From NCBI GenBank assembly GCA_900543205.1, contig UQQM01000021.1:1-36596 (forward strand): a DNA stretch of 36,596 bases, written 5' to 3'. Source of the DNA: an uncultured Bacteroides sp. Lineage in GTDB: Bacteria > Bacteroidota > Bacteroidia > Bacteroidales > UBA932. Below, one piece after another: positions 16,651 to 26,223 of the stretch; position 1 is the first letter of the stretch; each line of letters begins with the position of its first letter. The position numbers and the translations under genes are program-made. Under the pieces are notes generated by a model, which saw nothing but the letters and a program-made list of their open reading frames with translations, was not told the origin of the DNA and did not search any database.

Positions 16651-16955
16651 CTCCTCCCCTCCTCTCCGGCGCCGGCGGAACCGCTACGCCCTTTCCGGAA
16701 AACCAGCCTGTACAGAATCACGGAAGCCAGGACGCTCCCGCATATCCCGGCGGCAGCGAAAAGCAGGGCCTGCAGCCCCAGCGACGACAGTCCGCCCGCA
16801 AGGTCGCGGTTCGAACCCACTTCCAGCCCGAGCAGGAACAGCATCAGCCATATCACGAGAGTGACCGCCTTGCCGGAGAACCTCAACGGTCTCCACTTCC
16901 TCAGCAGCCAGCCTACGCCGACTCCGGCGAACATCGTCAGCAGCACATAGAACAT
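16647..16955 (-). CDS. LysO-family protein, N-terminal part
   Basis: 102 aa, three membrane segments ('MFYVLLTMFAGVGVGWLL', 'VTLVIWLMLFLLGLEVGSN', 'AAAGICGSVLASVILYRL') and a hydrophilic basic/acidic tail. It corresponds to the first ~90 residues of one-piece LysO. The family-typical 'LGLEVGSN' here and 'VGAGIGSN' in the next gene are matching halves of an internal repeat. Transcribed first, it overlaps the larger partner by 4 bp. Confidence 0.8.
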   Translation of the reverse strand: MFYVLLTMFAGVGVGWLLRKWRPLRFSGKAVTLVIWLMLFLLGLEVGSNRDLAGGLSSLGLQALLFAAAGICGSVLASVILYRLVFRKGRSGSAGAGEEGRR

Positions 16956-17004
16956 ATACCAGATGAATTTACGGCCCCAGGGCCGGGAGAATACTCCGGG
17001 ACAG

Positions 17005-17086
17005 TGCGGGTGAAGGGACTCGAACCCATACGCACGAAGGCACCAGATCCTAAGTCTGGCTTGGCTACCAATTACAACACACCCGC
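17005..17086 (-). tRNA. tRNA-Leu (anticodon TAG)
   Basis: On the minus strand the acceptor GCGGGTG pairs with CACCCGC. The anticodon stem CCAGA/TCTGG encloses the loop CTTAGGA with anticodon TAG (reads CUA/CUN). The long class II variable arm (TGCCTTCGTGCGT) and the T arm (TGGGTTCGAGTCCC) complete the leucine type. The discriminator is A (17005). CCA is not encoded, so it must be added after transcription. A weak promoter-like TATCTTCG lies just upstream. Confidence 0.95.
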
Positions 17087-17150
17087 ATAGGGACTGCGAA
17101 GATACGCAAATTTTTTCGTAAATTGCGGAAATAATCCTTTACTGTCAGAC

Positions 17151-18074
17151 ATGAAGACAATTCTTGCCGCAATTACAGCCGCACTTCTGTTCAACGCGCC
17201 CTCGTTCGCCCAGCTGGAAACCGAATATTTCTTCTTTCCCGACAATTCCGTGACCGTGCTCAGGTCGGACGACGGAAATGAATGGATGGAATTCCGCAGG
17301 GACGGCGACAGCCTGACAATGACGGACGAAAGCGGCGCGGCGGAGAGCTATACCATGGAAATCAGCTCCGACAACATCACCGTCAGCGGCAAGGACGGCA
17401 ATCCGCTCACCCTGTTCCGCATGCCCCTTCCCGGACATCCGCTGAAATGGAGCAACATGCTGCCGGACGGGAACGTCAAGGACGACTACAGCTCCGGCAT
17501 CAGGATAATCGAAACCGACATCCTCCCGCCCATCGAGGCCATAAAGGTCACGGCCATCCCCAGCATCGACGGGAAACCCCAGAGGAAGCTCGCTGAGACC
17601 ATCTACTGGGGACGCGAGTTCGGACTCCTGCTGGTGGAGGCCGCAGACGGAACCATATTCCGCCATCAGGACATAGCCGGACACGAATACAAGGAATGCA
17701 AATGGTACGACCCCGATGACGTGGAATACGACTCCGTGAGCTACGAGGACCTCGACCGGAAGCCGCAGTTCATGGGGATGGAGGACTCCGCATTCGCGAA
17801 CTGGGTGATGAAGAACCTGGAATATCCCAAGGAGGCGAGGGACGCCAACATAACGGGAGAGGTCCTGCTGGAATTCACGGTCTACCCCAACGGCAGCCTG
17901 CACAACATCAAGGTTGTCCGCAGCCTCCACCCCCTGCTCGACGCCGAAGCCGTGAGAGTCGTTTCGGCCTCCCCGAAATGGACCCCGGCAATGAAGGACG
18001 GAGCCGCCGTGCCCGTCACATACACCTTCCCTGTAATCTTCCAGGTGGTAAGGGTCGAACGGGCAGGAAGCTAG
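17151..18074 (+). CDS. Secreted protein with C-terminal TonB domain
   Basis: 307 aa. A signal peptide (MKTILAAITAALLFNAPSFA, then Q) is followed by a ~190-residue region of unknown fold. The C-terminal ~85 residues are a TonB_C domain ('FANWVMKNLEYPKEARDANI', 'GEVLLEFTVYPNGSLHNIKV', 'HPLLDAEAVRVVSASPKWTP'). It lacks the proline-rich spacer and inner-membrane anchor of a true energy transducer. It is therefore more likely a periplasmic or lipid-free TonB-like protein than a TonB that couples to ExbBD. It stands alone, convergent with 5-FCL 6 bp away. Confidence 0.82.
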   Translation: MKTILAAITAALLFNAPSFAQLETEYFFFPDNSVTVLRSDDGNEWMEFRRDGDSLTMTDESGAAESYTMEISSDNITVSGKDGNPLTLFRMPLPGHPLKWSNMLPDGNVKDDYSSGIRIIETDILPPIEAIKVTAIPSIDGKPQRKLAETIYWGREFGLLLVEAADGTIFRHQDIAGHEYKECKWYDPDDVEYDSVSYEDLDRKPQFMGMEDSAFANWVMKNLEYPKEARDANITGEVLLEFTVYPNGSLHNIKVVRSLHPLLDAEAVRVVSASPKWTPAMKDGAAVPVTYTFPVIFQVVRVERAGS

Positions 18075-18080
18075 ACCGGC

Positions 18081-18674
18081 CTACCTGATTACCAGGTCGA
18101 GCGGCATGTCCCACTCATCGAGGGGCAGGAAGTCCACAAAGCGGAAGGGATAGCAGACCCCCACCAGCGGGCAGTCGAGCATGGGAAGCAGCCTGTCGTA
18201 GAAACCGCCTCCTCGGCCGAGACGATAGAACCTCTCCACCCCGTCTGGGCCCTTCTGGAATGAAAAAGCCATACCGGGCACCACTGCAAGCCCTATTTCG
18301 GAAGGTTCGACCAGGGCGGCGGAGTCAGAAGGCTCCATGATGCCCCGATACCCCGGCACCAGCGCCGCAGGGTCATATTCCCGCAGTTCGAGAGTCTCCC
18401 CCGTCACCTTCGGAAGCACCACACGCTTCCCGGCGGCACGCCATCTTGCAAGATAGTCCGGAGTCCTGACCTCGCCAGGCATGGACATATAGGCGAGCAC
18501 GCACGAAGCGTTACGGAAATGCTCCAGCCGCTCCAGCTCCGACATTATCCTGACCGTCTCCTCCACGGGGCCGTGGAGAGAAAACAAGTCTCCCGAAGCG
18601 AGAAATTCCGCTTCGAGAGACTTCATCATTCTGCGAATCTGCCTTTTGTCAGGCGATGGTCTTGAAGAAATCAT
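18081..18674 (-). CDS. 5-formyltetrahydrofolate cyclo-ligase
   Basis: 197 aa. Conserved parts are the N-terminal basic helix '[12 protein letters not shown]', '[20 protein letters not shown]', '[11 protein letters not shown]' and the ATP/folate loop '[16 protein letters not shown]'. It converts 5-formyl-THF to 5,10-methenyl-THF with ATP. Starting at 18674 overlaps the fumarase end by 26 bp, but this start keeps the conserved KRQIRR helix, so I prefer it to the internal ATG at 18629. Confidence 0.92.
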   Translation of the reverse strand: MISSRPSPDKRQIRRMMKSLEAEFLASGDLFSLHGPVEETVRIMSELERLEHFRNASCVLAYMSMPGEVRTPDYLARWRAAGKRVVLPKVTGETLELREYDPAALVPGYRGIMEPSDSAALVEPSEIGLAVVPGMAFSFQKGPDGVERFYRLGRGGGFYDRLLPMLDCPLVGVCYPFRFVDFLPLDEWDMPLDLVIR

Positions 18675-20268
18675 TGCCCTTGTCGTCTACGAGGATAAAG
18701 GCGGGGAAATCCTCGACCCTGATTTTCCAGATGGCCTCCATTCCGAGCTCGGGATATTCCACGCACTCGATGGACTTGATGTTGTTCTGGGCGAGGACGG
18801 CGGCGGGGCCTCCGATGGAGCCGAGGTAGAATCCTCCGTGCTTCTTGCAGGCGTCGGTCACCACCTGGGTGCGGTTGCCCTTCGCTATCATCACCATGGA
18901 GCCGCCATGGTCCTGGAAACGGTCCACATAGGGGTCCATGCGGTTCGCGGTGGTCGGGCCCATGGAGCCGCAGGCATAACCGGCGGGAGTCTTCGCGGGA
19001 CCGGCGTAATATACGGGATGGTCCTTGAAGTACTGAGGCAGGTCCTCTCCCCTGTCTAGCCTCTCGTTGAGCTTAGCGTGGGCGATGTCGCGGGCCACGA
19101 TGATGGTTCCGCTGAGGCTCAGGCGCGTGCTCACGGGATATTTGCTGAGCTCCCTGCATACCTCGGACATGGGCTGGTCGAGGTCGATCTTGACCGCGTC
19201 GCCCTCTCCGGCGTTGCGCAGCTCCTCGGGAATCAGCTCGTAGGGCTTGTCGTCGAGCTTCTCGATCCAGATTCCGTCGGCGTTGATCTTCGCCTTGATG
19301 TTGCGGTCGGCCGAGCAGCTGACTCCGAGTCCCACGGGGCAGCTCGCGCCATGGCGGGGCAGACGGATCACGCGCACGTCGTGGGCGAAATACTTGCCGC
19401 CGAACTGGGCTCCGAGACCGATTTTCCATGCCTCCTCGAGCAGCTGCTTCTCAAGCTCCACGTCGCGGAAAGCGCGTCCGCACTCATCACCGGTGGTCGG
19501 CAGTTCGTCGTAGTAGTGGGTGGAGGCGAGCTTCACGGTGAGCAGGTTCTTCTCGGCGGAGGTTCCTCCGATTACGAAGGCAATGTGGTAGGGAGGGCAG
19601 GCGGCCGTGCCGAGGGTCTTCATCTTGGACACGAGGAAGGGCACGAGGGTTCCGGGATTGAGTATGGCCTTTGTCTCCTGATAGAGGTAGGTCTTGTTGG
19701 CCGAGCCGCCGCCCTTGGTCACGCAGAGGAAACGGTATTCGTCGCCCTCACAGGCTTCGACGTCAATCTGCGCGGGCAGGTTGCACTTGGTGTTGACCTC
19801 CTTGTACATGTCCAGAGGGGCGTTTTGCGAGTATCTGAGATTCTCCTCGGTGTAGGTCTTGTAGACTCCGAGGCTCAGCGCCTCCTCGTCGCAGAAGCCT
19901 GTCCATACCTGCTGGCCCTTCTCGCCGTGGATGATGGCGGTACCGGTGTCCTGGCAGAAAGGCAGCTTGCCCTTGCATGCGATCTCGGCGTTGCGCAGGA
20001 AGGTCAGCGCCACGTACTTGTCGTTGGCCGAAGCCTCGGGATCGTGGAGAATCTTCGCCACCTGCTCGTTGTGGGAGCGGCGCAGCATGAAGCTCACGTC
20101 GCGGAAGGCGGTGTTGGACATCAGCGTCAGGGCCTCGGGAGAGACCTTGAGAATCTTGTGGCCCTCGAACTCCGAAGTGCTCACATACTGTTCCGAGCCG
20201 GGAATCTTGTAGTATTCAGTCTTGTCCTCGCCAAGCTGAAACATGGGCTCATACTTGAATTCTGTCAT
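18649..20268 (-). CDS. fum: Class I fumarate hydratase (iron-sulfur)
   Basis: 539 aa, the one-piece FumA/FumB type: N-terminal alpha part with the Cys ligands ('[14 protein letters not shown]', '[20 protein letters not shown]', '[15 protein letters not shown]') and C-terminal beta part ('[20 protein letters not shown]', '[11 protein letters not shown]'). It interconverts fumarate and malate with an oxygen-sensitive [4Fe-4S] cluster, as expected for an anaerobe. It lies 7 bp after prfB and overlaps the 5-FCL gene, so all three probably share the prfB promoter. Confidence 0.96.
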   Translation of the reverse strand: MTEFKYEPMFQLGEDKTEYYKIPGSEQYVSTSEFEGHKILKVSPEALTLMSNTAFRDVSFMLRRSHNEQVAKILHDPEASANDKYVALTFLRNAEIACKGKLPFCQDTGTAIIHGEKGQQVWTGFCDEEALSLGVYKTYTEENLRYSQNAPLDMYKEVNTKCNLPAQIDVEACEGDEYRFLCVTKGGGSANKTYLYQETKAILNPGTLVPFLVSKMKTLGTAACPPYHIAFVIGGTSAEKNLLTVKLASTHYYDELPTTGDECGRAFRDVELEKQLLEEAWKIGLGAQFGGKYFAHDVRVIRLPRHGASCPVGLGVSCSADRNIKAKINADGIWIEKLDDKPYELIPEELRNAGEGDAVKIDLDQPMSEVCRELSKYPVSTRLSLSGTIIVARDIAHAKLNERLDRGEDLPQYFKDHPVYYAGPAKTPAGYACGSMGPTTANRMDPYVDRFQDHGGSMVMIAKGNRTQVVTDACKKHGGFYLGSIGGPAAVLAQNNIKSIECVEYPELGMEAIWKIRVEDFPAFILVDDKGNDFFKTIA

Positions 20269-20275
20269 AATTATG

Positions 20276-21343
20276 TCAGTTCTGCATTAGAAATACCTTC
20301 ATGAATTCATTGAGGTCGCCGTCCAGCACTCCCTGGGTGTCGGCCGTCTCGTAGCCGGTGCGCAGGTCCTTGACCATCTTGTAGGGATGAAGCACGTAGG
20401 AGCGTATCTGCGAACCCCATTCGATCTTCTTCTTCTGCCCCTCAAGCTCGGCCTGCTTCTCCTGACGCTTCTTGAGCTCTATGTCGTAGAGCCTCGACTT
20501 CAGGATGCGCAACGCGTTCTGGCGGTTGTCCTGCTGGCTGCGGGTCTCGGTGTTCTCCACAGTGATGCCCGTGGGGATGTGGCGCACGCGCACTCCGGTC
20601 TCCACCTTGTTGACATTCTGACCGCCATGGCCGCCGGAGCGGAAGGTGTCCCACTCTATGTCGGAAGGATTGATTTCGATGTTGATCGTGTCATCCACGA
20701 GTGGATAGACGAACACGGAGCTGAAGGTGGTCTGGCGCTTGCCCTGTGCGTTGAACGGGGATATGCGCACCAGACGGTGCACGCCCGACTCGGCCTTTAG
20801 GTAGCCGTAGGCATAGTCGCCCTCGAACTGCACGGTCGCGGACTTGATTCCCGCCTCGTCGCCGTCGATGAGTTCGGTCACGGTCATCTTGTAGCCGTTC
20901 CTCTCGCCCCAGCGCATATACATGCGCATGAGCATTGCGCTCCAGTCGTTGGCCTCGGTGCCGCCGGCTCCCGAATTGATGGTAAGCACCGCCCCGAGGG
21001 AGTCCCCTTCGCCGCCGAGCATATTGCGCAGCTCCAGCTTCTCCACCAGCGAGACGGCATTAGCGTATGCCGCATCGGTGTCAGGGCTGTCGGGTTCGAG
21101 TTCCAGAAGCACTTCGAGGTCGTCGACGGCCGACCTGGCCTCGTCGAACGAGGTGACCCAGGACTTGACGCTGCTGATGCCCTTCAGGAAAGCCTCGGCC
21201 TCCTTGGGGTCATTCCAGAAATCCGGCGCCTGGCTCTTCTTCTCCTTCTCCTGCACTTCGCTGCGCTTGCCGTCGATGTCCACGCATTTACGGAGCGTCT
21301 CCACGCGCCCCTGCAATTCCTTGATCTGCTCCTGAGTAATCAT
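20276..21343 (-). CDS. prfB: Peptide chain release factor 2
   Basis: 355 aa from the ATG at 21343 ([20 protein letters not shown]). The GGQ loop '[20 protein letters not shown]' and the stop-codon recognition '[20 protein letters not shown]' (SPF tripeptide) identify RF2 (UGA/UAA). The reading frame is continuous: the in-frame UGA frameshift site near codon 25 that autoregulates prfB in E. coli and many Bacteroidota is absent. The -7 element TAAATTTG ends 6 bp before the ATG. Confidence 0.96.
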   Translation of the reverse strand: MITQEQIKELQGRVETLRKCVDIDGKRSEVQEKEKKSQAPDFWNDPKEAEAFLKGISSVKSWVTSFDEARSAVDDLEVLLELEPDSPDTDAAYANAVSLVEKLELRNMLGGEGDSLGAVLTINSGAGGTEANDWSAMLMRMYMRWGERNGYKMTVTELIDGDEAGIKSATVQFEGDYAYGYLKAESGVHRLVRISPFNAQGKRQTTFSSVFVYPLVDDTINIEINPSDIEWDTFRSGGHGGQNVNKVETGVRVRHIPTGITVENTETRSQQDNRQNALRILKSRLYDIELKKRQEKQAELEGQKKKIEWGSQIRSYVLHPYKMVKDLRTGYETADTQGVLDGDLNEFMKVFLMQN

Positions 21344-21349
21344 ATCATG

Positions 21350-21378
21350 CAAATTTAGCAAATATTCTCAATCGGCAA
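21350..21378 (-). promoter_or_regulatory. prfB promoter, abutting the start codon
   Basis: On the minus strand TTG (21376-21378), 18 bp, then TAAATTTG (21350-21357). Only 6 bp separate the -7 element from the ATG at 21343, so the transcript is predicted to be leaderless or nearly so. Confidence 0.65.
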
Positions 21379-21469
21379 CCGCGACGGCCCGCAAATCCTC
21401 CTCAGGCTACACGGCAGGCTTCCCCCCCCGCACACCACCTGCCGAGTACTCCACTCCACGCCCGGCGTA

Positions 21470-21500
21470 TTTGACAAAACCGAAACAGTTTCTAACTTTG
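21470..21500 (+). promoter_or_regulatory. murI promoter, abutting the start codon
   Basis: TTTG (21470-21473), exactly 19 bp, then TAACTTTG (21493-21500), a full match to the Bacteroidota consensus. The ATG follows 6 bp later at 21507, leaving no room for a ribosome-binding leader. Confidence 0.78.
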
Positions 21501-21506
21501 TATGAT

Positions 21507-22265
21507 ATGGCAACGATAGGGATAATGGATTCGGGCGTCGGAGGACTCTCGGTATTCAGGGAGATACGCAAGCTGCTCCCTTCCGAACACTATGTCTACT
21601 ATTCCGACAGCGCCAACTGCCCCTACGGCGAAAAAGACCCCGAATTCATACGCAGCCGCTGCCGGGAAATCACCCGTACCATGCTCTCGAAGGGAGCCTC
21701 GGCGATGGTGATAGCCTGCAACACCGCCACCGCCGCCGCCATCACCGCCCTGCGCTCCGAATTCAGCATACCCTTCATAGGCATGGAGCCGGCAGTCAAG
21801 CCGGCCGCACTCGGCACACGCACCGGAACCATAGGCGTGCTCGCCACCGCAGGAACGCTGAAGGGCTCCAACTACCTGAAACTCAAGCACGGGGTCCAGG
21901 ACGGAATCAGAGTCGTCGAACATGTCGGACGGGGCTTCGTGGAACTGGTCGAACGCGGAGAGCTCGACGGCCCGTCTGCGGAGGAGACGGTCAGCCGGAG
22001 CCTGCAGCCGCTGCTTGCCGAAGGAGCCGACATCATAGTCCTCGGATGCACCCACTACCCTTTCCTGCTGCCACTGCTCCAGAGGATCGCAGGCCCCGGC
22101 ATACGGTTCATCGACCCGGCCCCAGCCGTTGCGAGACACCTTCTCGACCTGCTGGAACAAAACGGAATCGGGCGGAGCGACGCCCTGCCCGATATAGAAC
22201 TTCTGGGATCCGGAGACCCCGTCCAACTGCGAAACAGCTACAGAATACTGATAGGAGGACAATAG
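21507..22265 (+). CDS. murI: Glutamate racemase
   Basis: 252 aa from the ATG at 21507 (MATIGIMDSGVGGLSVFREI); an earlier TTG at 21471 lies within the promoter and is rejected. Both catalytic cysteines are present ('VIACNTATAAAI' and 'VLGCTHYPFLLPLL') as are the Asp-Ser motif 'DSGVGG' and 'NCPYGEKDPEFI'. It makes D-glutamate for peptidoglycan. It diverges from prfB and ends 4 bp before the convergent DUF6515 gene stop. Confidence 0.96.
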   Translation: MATIGIMDSGVGGLSVFREIRKLLPSEHYVYYSDSANCPYGEKDPEFIRSRCREITRTMLSKGASAMVIACNTATAAAITALRSEFSIPFIGMEPAVKPAALGTRTGTIGVLATAGTLKGSNYLKLKHGVQDGIRVVEHVGRGFVELVERGELDGPSAEETVSRSLQPLLAEGADIIVLGCTHYPFLLPLLQRIAGPGIRFIDPAPAVARHLLDLLEQNGIGRSDALPDIELLGSGDPVQLRNSYRILIGGQ

Positions 22266-22269
22266 CCCG

Positions 22270-23697
22270 CTACGCAGGGAACTGCCCGGCAAGCGAACCT
22301 GTCATCTGGCCCAGCACCTCAAAATAGGGAGAGCCTCCGACAACCGTCATCCTGTAGACCGTGTCGTCCACCGCATAGTATTCCTCACCGCCGAGAATGA
22401 CTGTCCTGTAGTCTTCAGGAAGTTCCTCTATCAATGCGCCGGCAGGAGGGACTATGGTCACATACTCTCCGGCGCTGTTCCTGGTGAAGAACACTCCATC
22501 ATCGTAATAATAGCTGTCTGCCGCCGATGCATAGCTCTGCACCAGCCCCAGTCTGTCGGCGAGCCGGCTCGACTCGGTGGCCAGCCCGGAATTCATCGCT
22601 GACGCGCTTGCGGCCTGGGAGGCAATTGCCGCATTCTGACTGGCGATGGTTGCGTTCTGGGCGGCTATGGTCGCGTTGTTCTCCGCGATTATCCTGTTCT
22701 GCTCGGTTATCAGCCTGGCGTTCTCGTTGACCGTGCTGAAAGTATAGTACGCATCGGCGTAGAAAGCGAAGCTGCACAGGGCGTCAATCAGGCTCACTGC
22801 GGGGGCGAAGACCACTCCGTAGGGAGGACGGCTGACATAGTAGGAGCCGGAATAGTAGCGGTAATACACTCCGTCGACTATATAATACGGTATGCCCCAG
22901 AACGTCCTGCGGATGTATCTTGCGGGCAGGCTGCTGATGCGGTAGCCGAAGTAGTGATGCCCGTGGTCCCAGAACCTGACCGGACGGTCGTGCGGCACTG
23001 GAGGTCTGCGCTGGGGAGGAGTCCTGCGCGGCTCGGGACGCGGTGTGGGGCGCGGAGCCGCAGAATGGGGAGGTCTGTTCCCCTGCCCCGGCCTCGCGGG
23101 AGGAGGTGCGGGATGACCCTGGTTCTCCGGCCTCGCGGGACGCTGGCCCTGCGGCTGATGATTCCCGGGATTGTTGGGACGCGGAGTGGTTTTGGGCACA
23201 TTGTTGCCGCTGCGGCCCGGCTGGCGGGTCTGCGCGGGATTCTGCGTACCGCTTGAAGGACGACGGTTCGGTTCCCGGTTCCCAGTCGTGGGCCTTGCGG
23301 GCTGGCGGTTCTGAGGGGCTGCCGTCGTACCGGCCGGCCTGGCTGCAGGCTGTTCGTTGCGGAGGCGTAACTGGACGCCGCCCTGACGGGTGCCTGTGCT
23401 CCGGGAGCCGGAAATCTGTCCGGAGGATATTCTGCCAGCACTTCCGGACGAAGTCCGTGCAGGCTGCTTCTGATTGGTCTTAGGTCTTAGAGAGGAGCTT
23501 CCTGAACTTTTCCGCGTCTGGCTTGAAGCACGTGCGGAACTGCCGGAACGATTTGCGCTTCCCGTCTGACGGGAGGCCGGTCTCGACTCGCGCTGCGAAC
23601 TGCGGGGAGAACCGTTTCCTGACTGGGCCTGAACGGGCGCCCCCGAAAGGGAGAACATGGTCAGGGCAGCAATCAGCATACATAGATAACGCCTCAT
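22270..23697 (-). CDS. Secreted DUF6515-like protein with Arg/Pro/Ser/Gln-rich linker
   Basis: 475 aa from the ATG at 23697 (signal peptide MRRYLCMLIAALTMFSLSG, mature after AQA-type site). Residues ~25-240 are a very low-complexity, basic Ser/Arg then Pro/Arg/Gln region. A Tyr-rich stretch follows ('YFGYRISSLPARYIRRTFWG', 'YYIVDGVYYRYYSGSYYVSR'), then a hydrophobic segment. Next comes a coiled-coil of near-perfect 7-residue units (IAENNAT, IAAQNAT, IASQNAA, IASQAAS). The C-terminal domain ('YYYDDGVFFTRNSAGEYV', 'PPAGALIEELPEDYRTV', 'GGEEYYAVDDTVYRM') matches DUF6515 by eye. Envelope-located; role unknown. Confidence 0.78.
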   Translation of the reverse strand: MRRYLCMLIAALTMFSLSGAPVQAQSGNGSPRSSQRESRPASRQTGSANRSGSSARASSQTRKSSGSSSLRPKTNQKQPARTSSGSAGRISSGQISGSRSTGTRQGGVQLRLRNEQPAARPAGTTAAPQNRQPARPTTGNREPNRRPSSGTQNPAQTRQPGRSGNNVPKTTPRPNNPGNHQPQGQRPARPENQGHPAPPPARPGQGNRPPHSAAPRPTPRPEPRRTPPQRRPPVPHDRPVRFWDHGHHYFGYRISSLPARYIRRTFWGIPYYIVDGVYYRYYSGSYYVSRPPYGVVFAPAVSLIDALCSFAFYADAYYTFSTVNENARLITEQNRIIAENNATIAAQNATIASQNAAIASQAASASAMNSGLATESSRLADRLGLVQSYASAADSYYYDDGVFFTRNSAGEYVTIVPPAGALIEELPEDYRTVILGGEEYYAVDDTVYRMTVVGGSPYFEVLGQMTGSLAGQFPA

Positions 23698-23740
23698 ATA
23701 GAATAGTTTTAGTTCGGGCGCCACCCCTGTCGGCGGCATT

Positions 23741-25003
23741 TCAGTAAAGATAATAATTTTTCGACAACTTCTTGAACGCCGCCACATCTGCTGACCAGAA
23801 ATCCGCAATGTCGGCCACCTTCATCGAGCTGCCGAAGGTCTTGCTGACAAAATCAGTGCCGCAAACCTTGTTGAACATGGGCATGCGGTCGGAAGAAGAC
23901 TCGAAGGGATTGACCCCGTAGAGTTCATGGACGGCCTGCATCACATAGAACTGGGTCAGCGTAAGGGTGGCCGCCTCATAGTCCGTATAGTAATACTGCA
24001 CTCCATGGACCAGCTTGCCTCTCAACCTGCCGGAGATAGGGGAATAATGTATCGTTCGCCATGCCACTCCGGGGACATTATAGCTGTCGAGCCTCTCCTT
24101 GAGCTCATCGGCATCAACCCATTCCTCGGCGAAGGTGGCGAAAGGCATGGTATAGCCTATGCCTATGTTGAGATAGTTGTACAGCTCACCCGCGAGCCCG
24201 GCAGAGGGATAGCATACCGCGCTCTCCGGATAGGGGATGTTGGGTGAGGGAGAGACCCATGGCAGACCTGTGTCGTTGAAGAGCATGTCGCGGGTCCAGC
24301 CCTCCATTGGTACCACGTAGAGCTCGCATTTCAGCGGAGCCTCCTTTCCGTTCTGGCCCCGGTTCAGCCCCTCTTCGTTGATCAGCATCGCAAGCTCGCC
24401 CACGGTGAGTCCGTAGATGTAGGGAATCCTGTACTGGCCGACAAACGAATTGAAGCCGTCACGCACGAGCGGGCCTTCGACCTTGAGGCCGCCGAGGGGA
24501 TTCGGACGGTCGAGCACCACCACGGGGATGCCGAGCTCGGCGCAGCTGCGCATCACCAGCCCGAGGGTGGAGATGAAGGTATAGGAACGGCTTCCCACGT
24601 CCTGGATGTCATAGACCATCATGTCCACGCCCTCCAGCATTTCATCCGTGGGCTGCCTAGTGGAACCATAGAGAGAATGCACCGGGAGCCCCGTATGCTC
24701 GTCGACTCCGGACTCCACCCTGCCGCCGGCATAGATGTCGCCACGGATGCCGTGTTCGGGGGCGTACAGGGCCACCAGATCCACGTTCGGAGCTTCGAAA
24801 AGTATGTCCACGGTGGAGTTGAGACGGCTGTCGACTCCGGAAGGATTGGTCACCAGACCGACCCTGCGTCCCTCGAGCAGCGCGAATCCGCTGTCCCTCA
24901 GGACCTCGATGCCCACCTTCACCTTGACTTCGGCGTTTGCGCACACGGAGCTCAGCAGCGCCGCCGCGCAAACCAGGTTACGAAAACAGTTGCCAGACAA
25001 CAT
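23741..25003 (-). CDS. namZ: Exo-beta-N-acetylmuramidase NamZ-like (DUF1343) protein
   Basis: 420 aa from the ATG at 25003 with a signal peptide (MLSGNCFRNLVCAAALLSSV, ending CANA). DUF1343 hallmarks are 'GRRVGLVTNPSGVDSRL', 'LVALYAPEHGIRGDIYAGG' (the PEHG-x-RG active-site strand), 'MVYDIQDVGSRSYTFISTLG', 'VVLDRPNPLGG', 'PWVSPSPNIPYPESAVCYPS'. NamZ removes terminal MurNAc from peptidoglycan-derived glycans, a step known in Bacillus and Tannerella. The start overlaps the AmpG-like permease end by 52 bp, consistent with tight coupling of muropeptide transport and breakdown. Confidence 0.9.
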   Translation of the reverse strand: MLSGNCFRNLVCAAALLSSVCANAEVKVKVGIEVLRDSGFALLEGRRVGLVTNPSGVDSRLNSTVDILFEAPNVDLVALYAPEHGIRGDIYAGGRVESGVDEHTGLPVHSLYGSTRQPTDEMLEGVDMMVYDIQDVGSRSYTFISTLGLVMRSCAELGIPVVVLDRPNPLGGLKVEGPLVRDGFNSFVGQYRIPYIYGLTVGELAMLINEEGLNRGQNGKEAPLKCELYVVPMEGWTRDMLFNDTGLPWVSPSPNIPYPESAVCYPSAGLAGELYNYLNIGIGYTMPFATFAEEWVDADELKERLDSYNVPGVAWRTIHYSPISGRLRGKLVHGVQYYYTDYEAATLTLTQFYVMQAVHELYGVNPFESSSDRMPMFNKVCGTDFVSKTFGSSMKVADIADFWSADVAAFKKLSKNYYLY

Positions 25004-26223
25004 ATCATTACCATTATAAAGAATCCTACATAGCCGAGAGCCTCCTGCAGCCAGCCGGCAAACACTCCGGGCACCATCATAGACAAAGCCATGAAAGCCG
25101 TGCATATCGCATAGTGCGAGGTCTTGAACTCGCCCTCCGAGAAGTGCATCATATAGAGCATATACGCCGTGAAGCCGAAGCCGTAGCCGAACTGGTCGAA
25201 GGCAACGCAGAAATAGATGAACCAGAGCTGTTCAGGCTGCATCAGCGCCATTATCAGGTACACGGCGCAAGGGAGAGCAAGCGAAAGCGACATGGGCCAG
25301 AGCGACCTGCGCAGGCCGTGGCGGGCGGCGAAGATGCCGCCGAGTATGCCGCCCACCGTGAGCGCGATAACTCCCACCGTGCCGTACACGAGGCCGGACT
25401 GGGTCGTGGTCAGACCAAGGCCGCCCTCCTCGACAGGGTCGAGCATGAAAGGGGTGAGCATCTTGACCGAAAACGCCTCCGGAAGCCTGTACAGCAGCAT
25501 GAACAGCACGGCAAGCCATATCCCGGGCTTGCGGAAGAAAGTCAGCCATGCGTTCCCGAATTCGCGGAATATGTCCCCGGCCGTCTTTCGCGCAGCCGTG
25601 ACGCCGCCTTCTCCGGAATCTTTCTCCGCTTTCGGGAGCACGAACCAGTGCCAGAGGGAAAGCGCGGCGAAAAGCACCGAACTGCCCAGAAGCACGAGAC
25701 TCCAGGCAAGAGGTATCCTTCCCGTGCTTTCCTCCAGCAGCCCCGCCACGACGACTATCACGCCCTGGCCGAACACGGAGGCTATGCGGTAGAAGGTGCT
25801 CCTGATTCCGACGAAGAGCGACTGGTTCTTCTGGTTCAGGGCTATCATATAGTAGCCGTCAGCCGCGATGTCATGGGTCGCCGAGGCGAAGGCCACGATA
25901 TAGAAGAAGACGAGCGTGAAGCCGAAGACGTCGGGGCTGACCGACAGGGCAAGGGCCGCGAAGCCTGCGGTCATCAGCGCCTGCATCGAGAGTATCCACC
26001 AGCGCTTGGTGCGTATGATGTCCACGAAAGGACTCCAGAGCGGCTTGATCACCCACGGCAGATAAAGCAGCGAGGTATACATCGCCAGGTCTCCGTTGGA
26101 CATGCCGAGACGCTTGAACATCGTGACCGAGAGCACGTTCACGATGAAATACGGGATGCCCTCCGCGAAATACAGCGAAGGCACCCAAGCCCACGGGTTC
26201 CTACTCAACTTCTGCCCCTTCAT
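24952..26223 (-). CDS. ampG: AmpG-type MFS muropeptide permease
   Basis: 423 aa, about 12 membrane helices. Blocks 'WVPSLYFAEGIPYFIVNVLS', 'SLLYLPWVIKPLWSPFVDII', 'ASATHDIAADGYYMIALN' and 'GFGFTAYMLYMMHFSEGEFK' are characteristic of AmpG/PAT1-type transporters in Bacteroidota. It imports GlcNAc-anhMurNAc or MurNAc-containing products across the inner membrane; the exact substrate is inferred. I chose the ATG at 26223. It overlaps SpoIID by 23 bp upstream and namZ by 52 bp downstream. Confidence 0.85.
   Translation of the reverse strand: MKGQKLSRNPWAWVPSLYFAEGIPYFIVNVLSVTMFKRLGMSNGDLAMYTSLLYLPWVIKPLWSPFVDIIRTKRWWILSMQALMTAGFAALALSVSPDVFGFTLVFFYIVAFASATHDIAADGYYMIALNQKNQSLFVGIRSTFYRIASVFGQGVIVVVAGLLEESTGRIPLAWSLVLLGSSVLFAALSLWHWFVLPKAEKDSGEGGVTAARKTAGDIFREFGNAWLTFFRKPGIWLAVLFMLLYRLPEAFSVKMLTPFMLDPVEEGGLGLTTTQSGLVYGTVGVIALTVGGILGGIFAARHGLRRSLWPMSLSLALPCAVYLIMALMQPEQLWFIYFCVAFDQFGYGFGFTAYMLYMMHFSEGEFKTSHYAICTAFMALSMMVPGVFAGWLQEALGYVGFFIMVMICCLATVFVTWFARRRC

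Noticed and set aside
19078..20304. 408-codon open frame antisense to the fumarase gene
   Set aside because: Low-complexity Gly/Val/Leu/Glu translation typical of a shadow frame over a highly biased gene.
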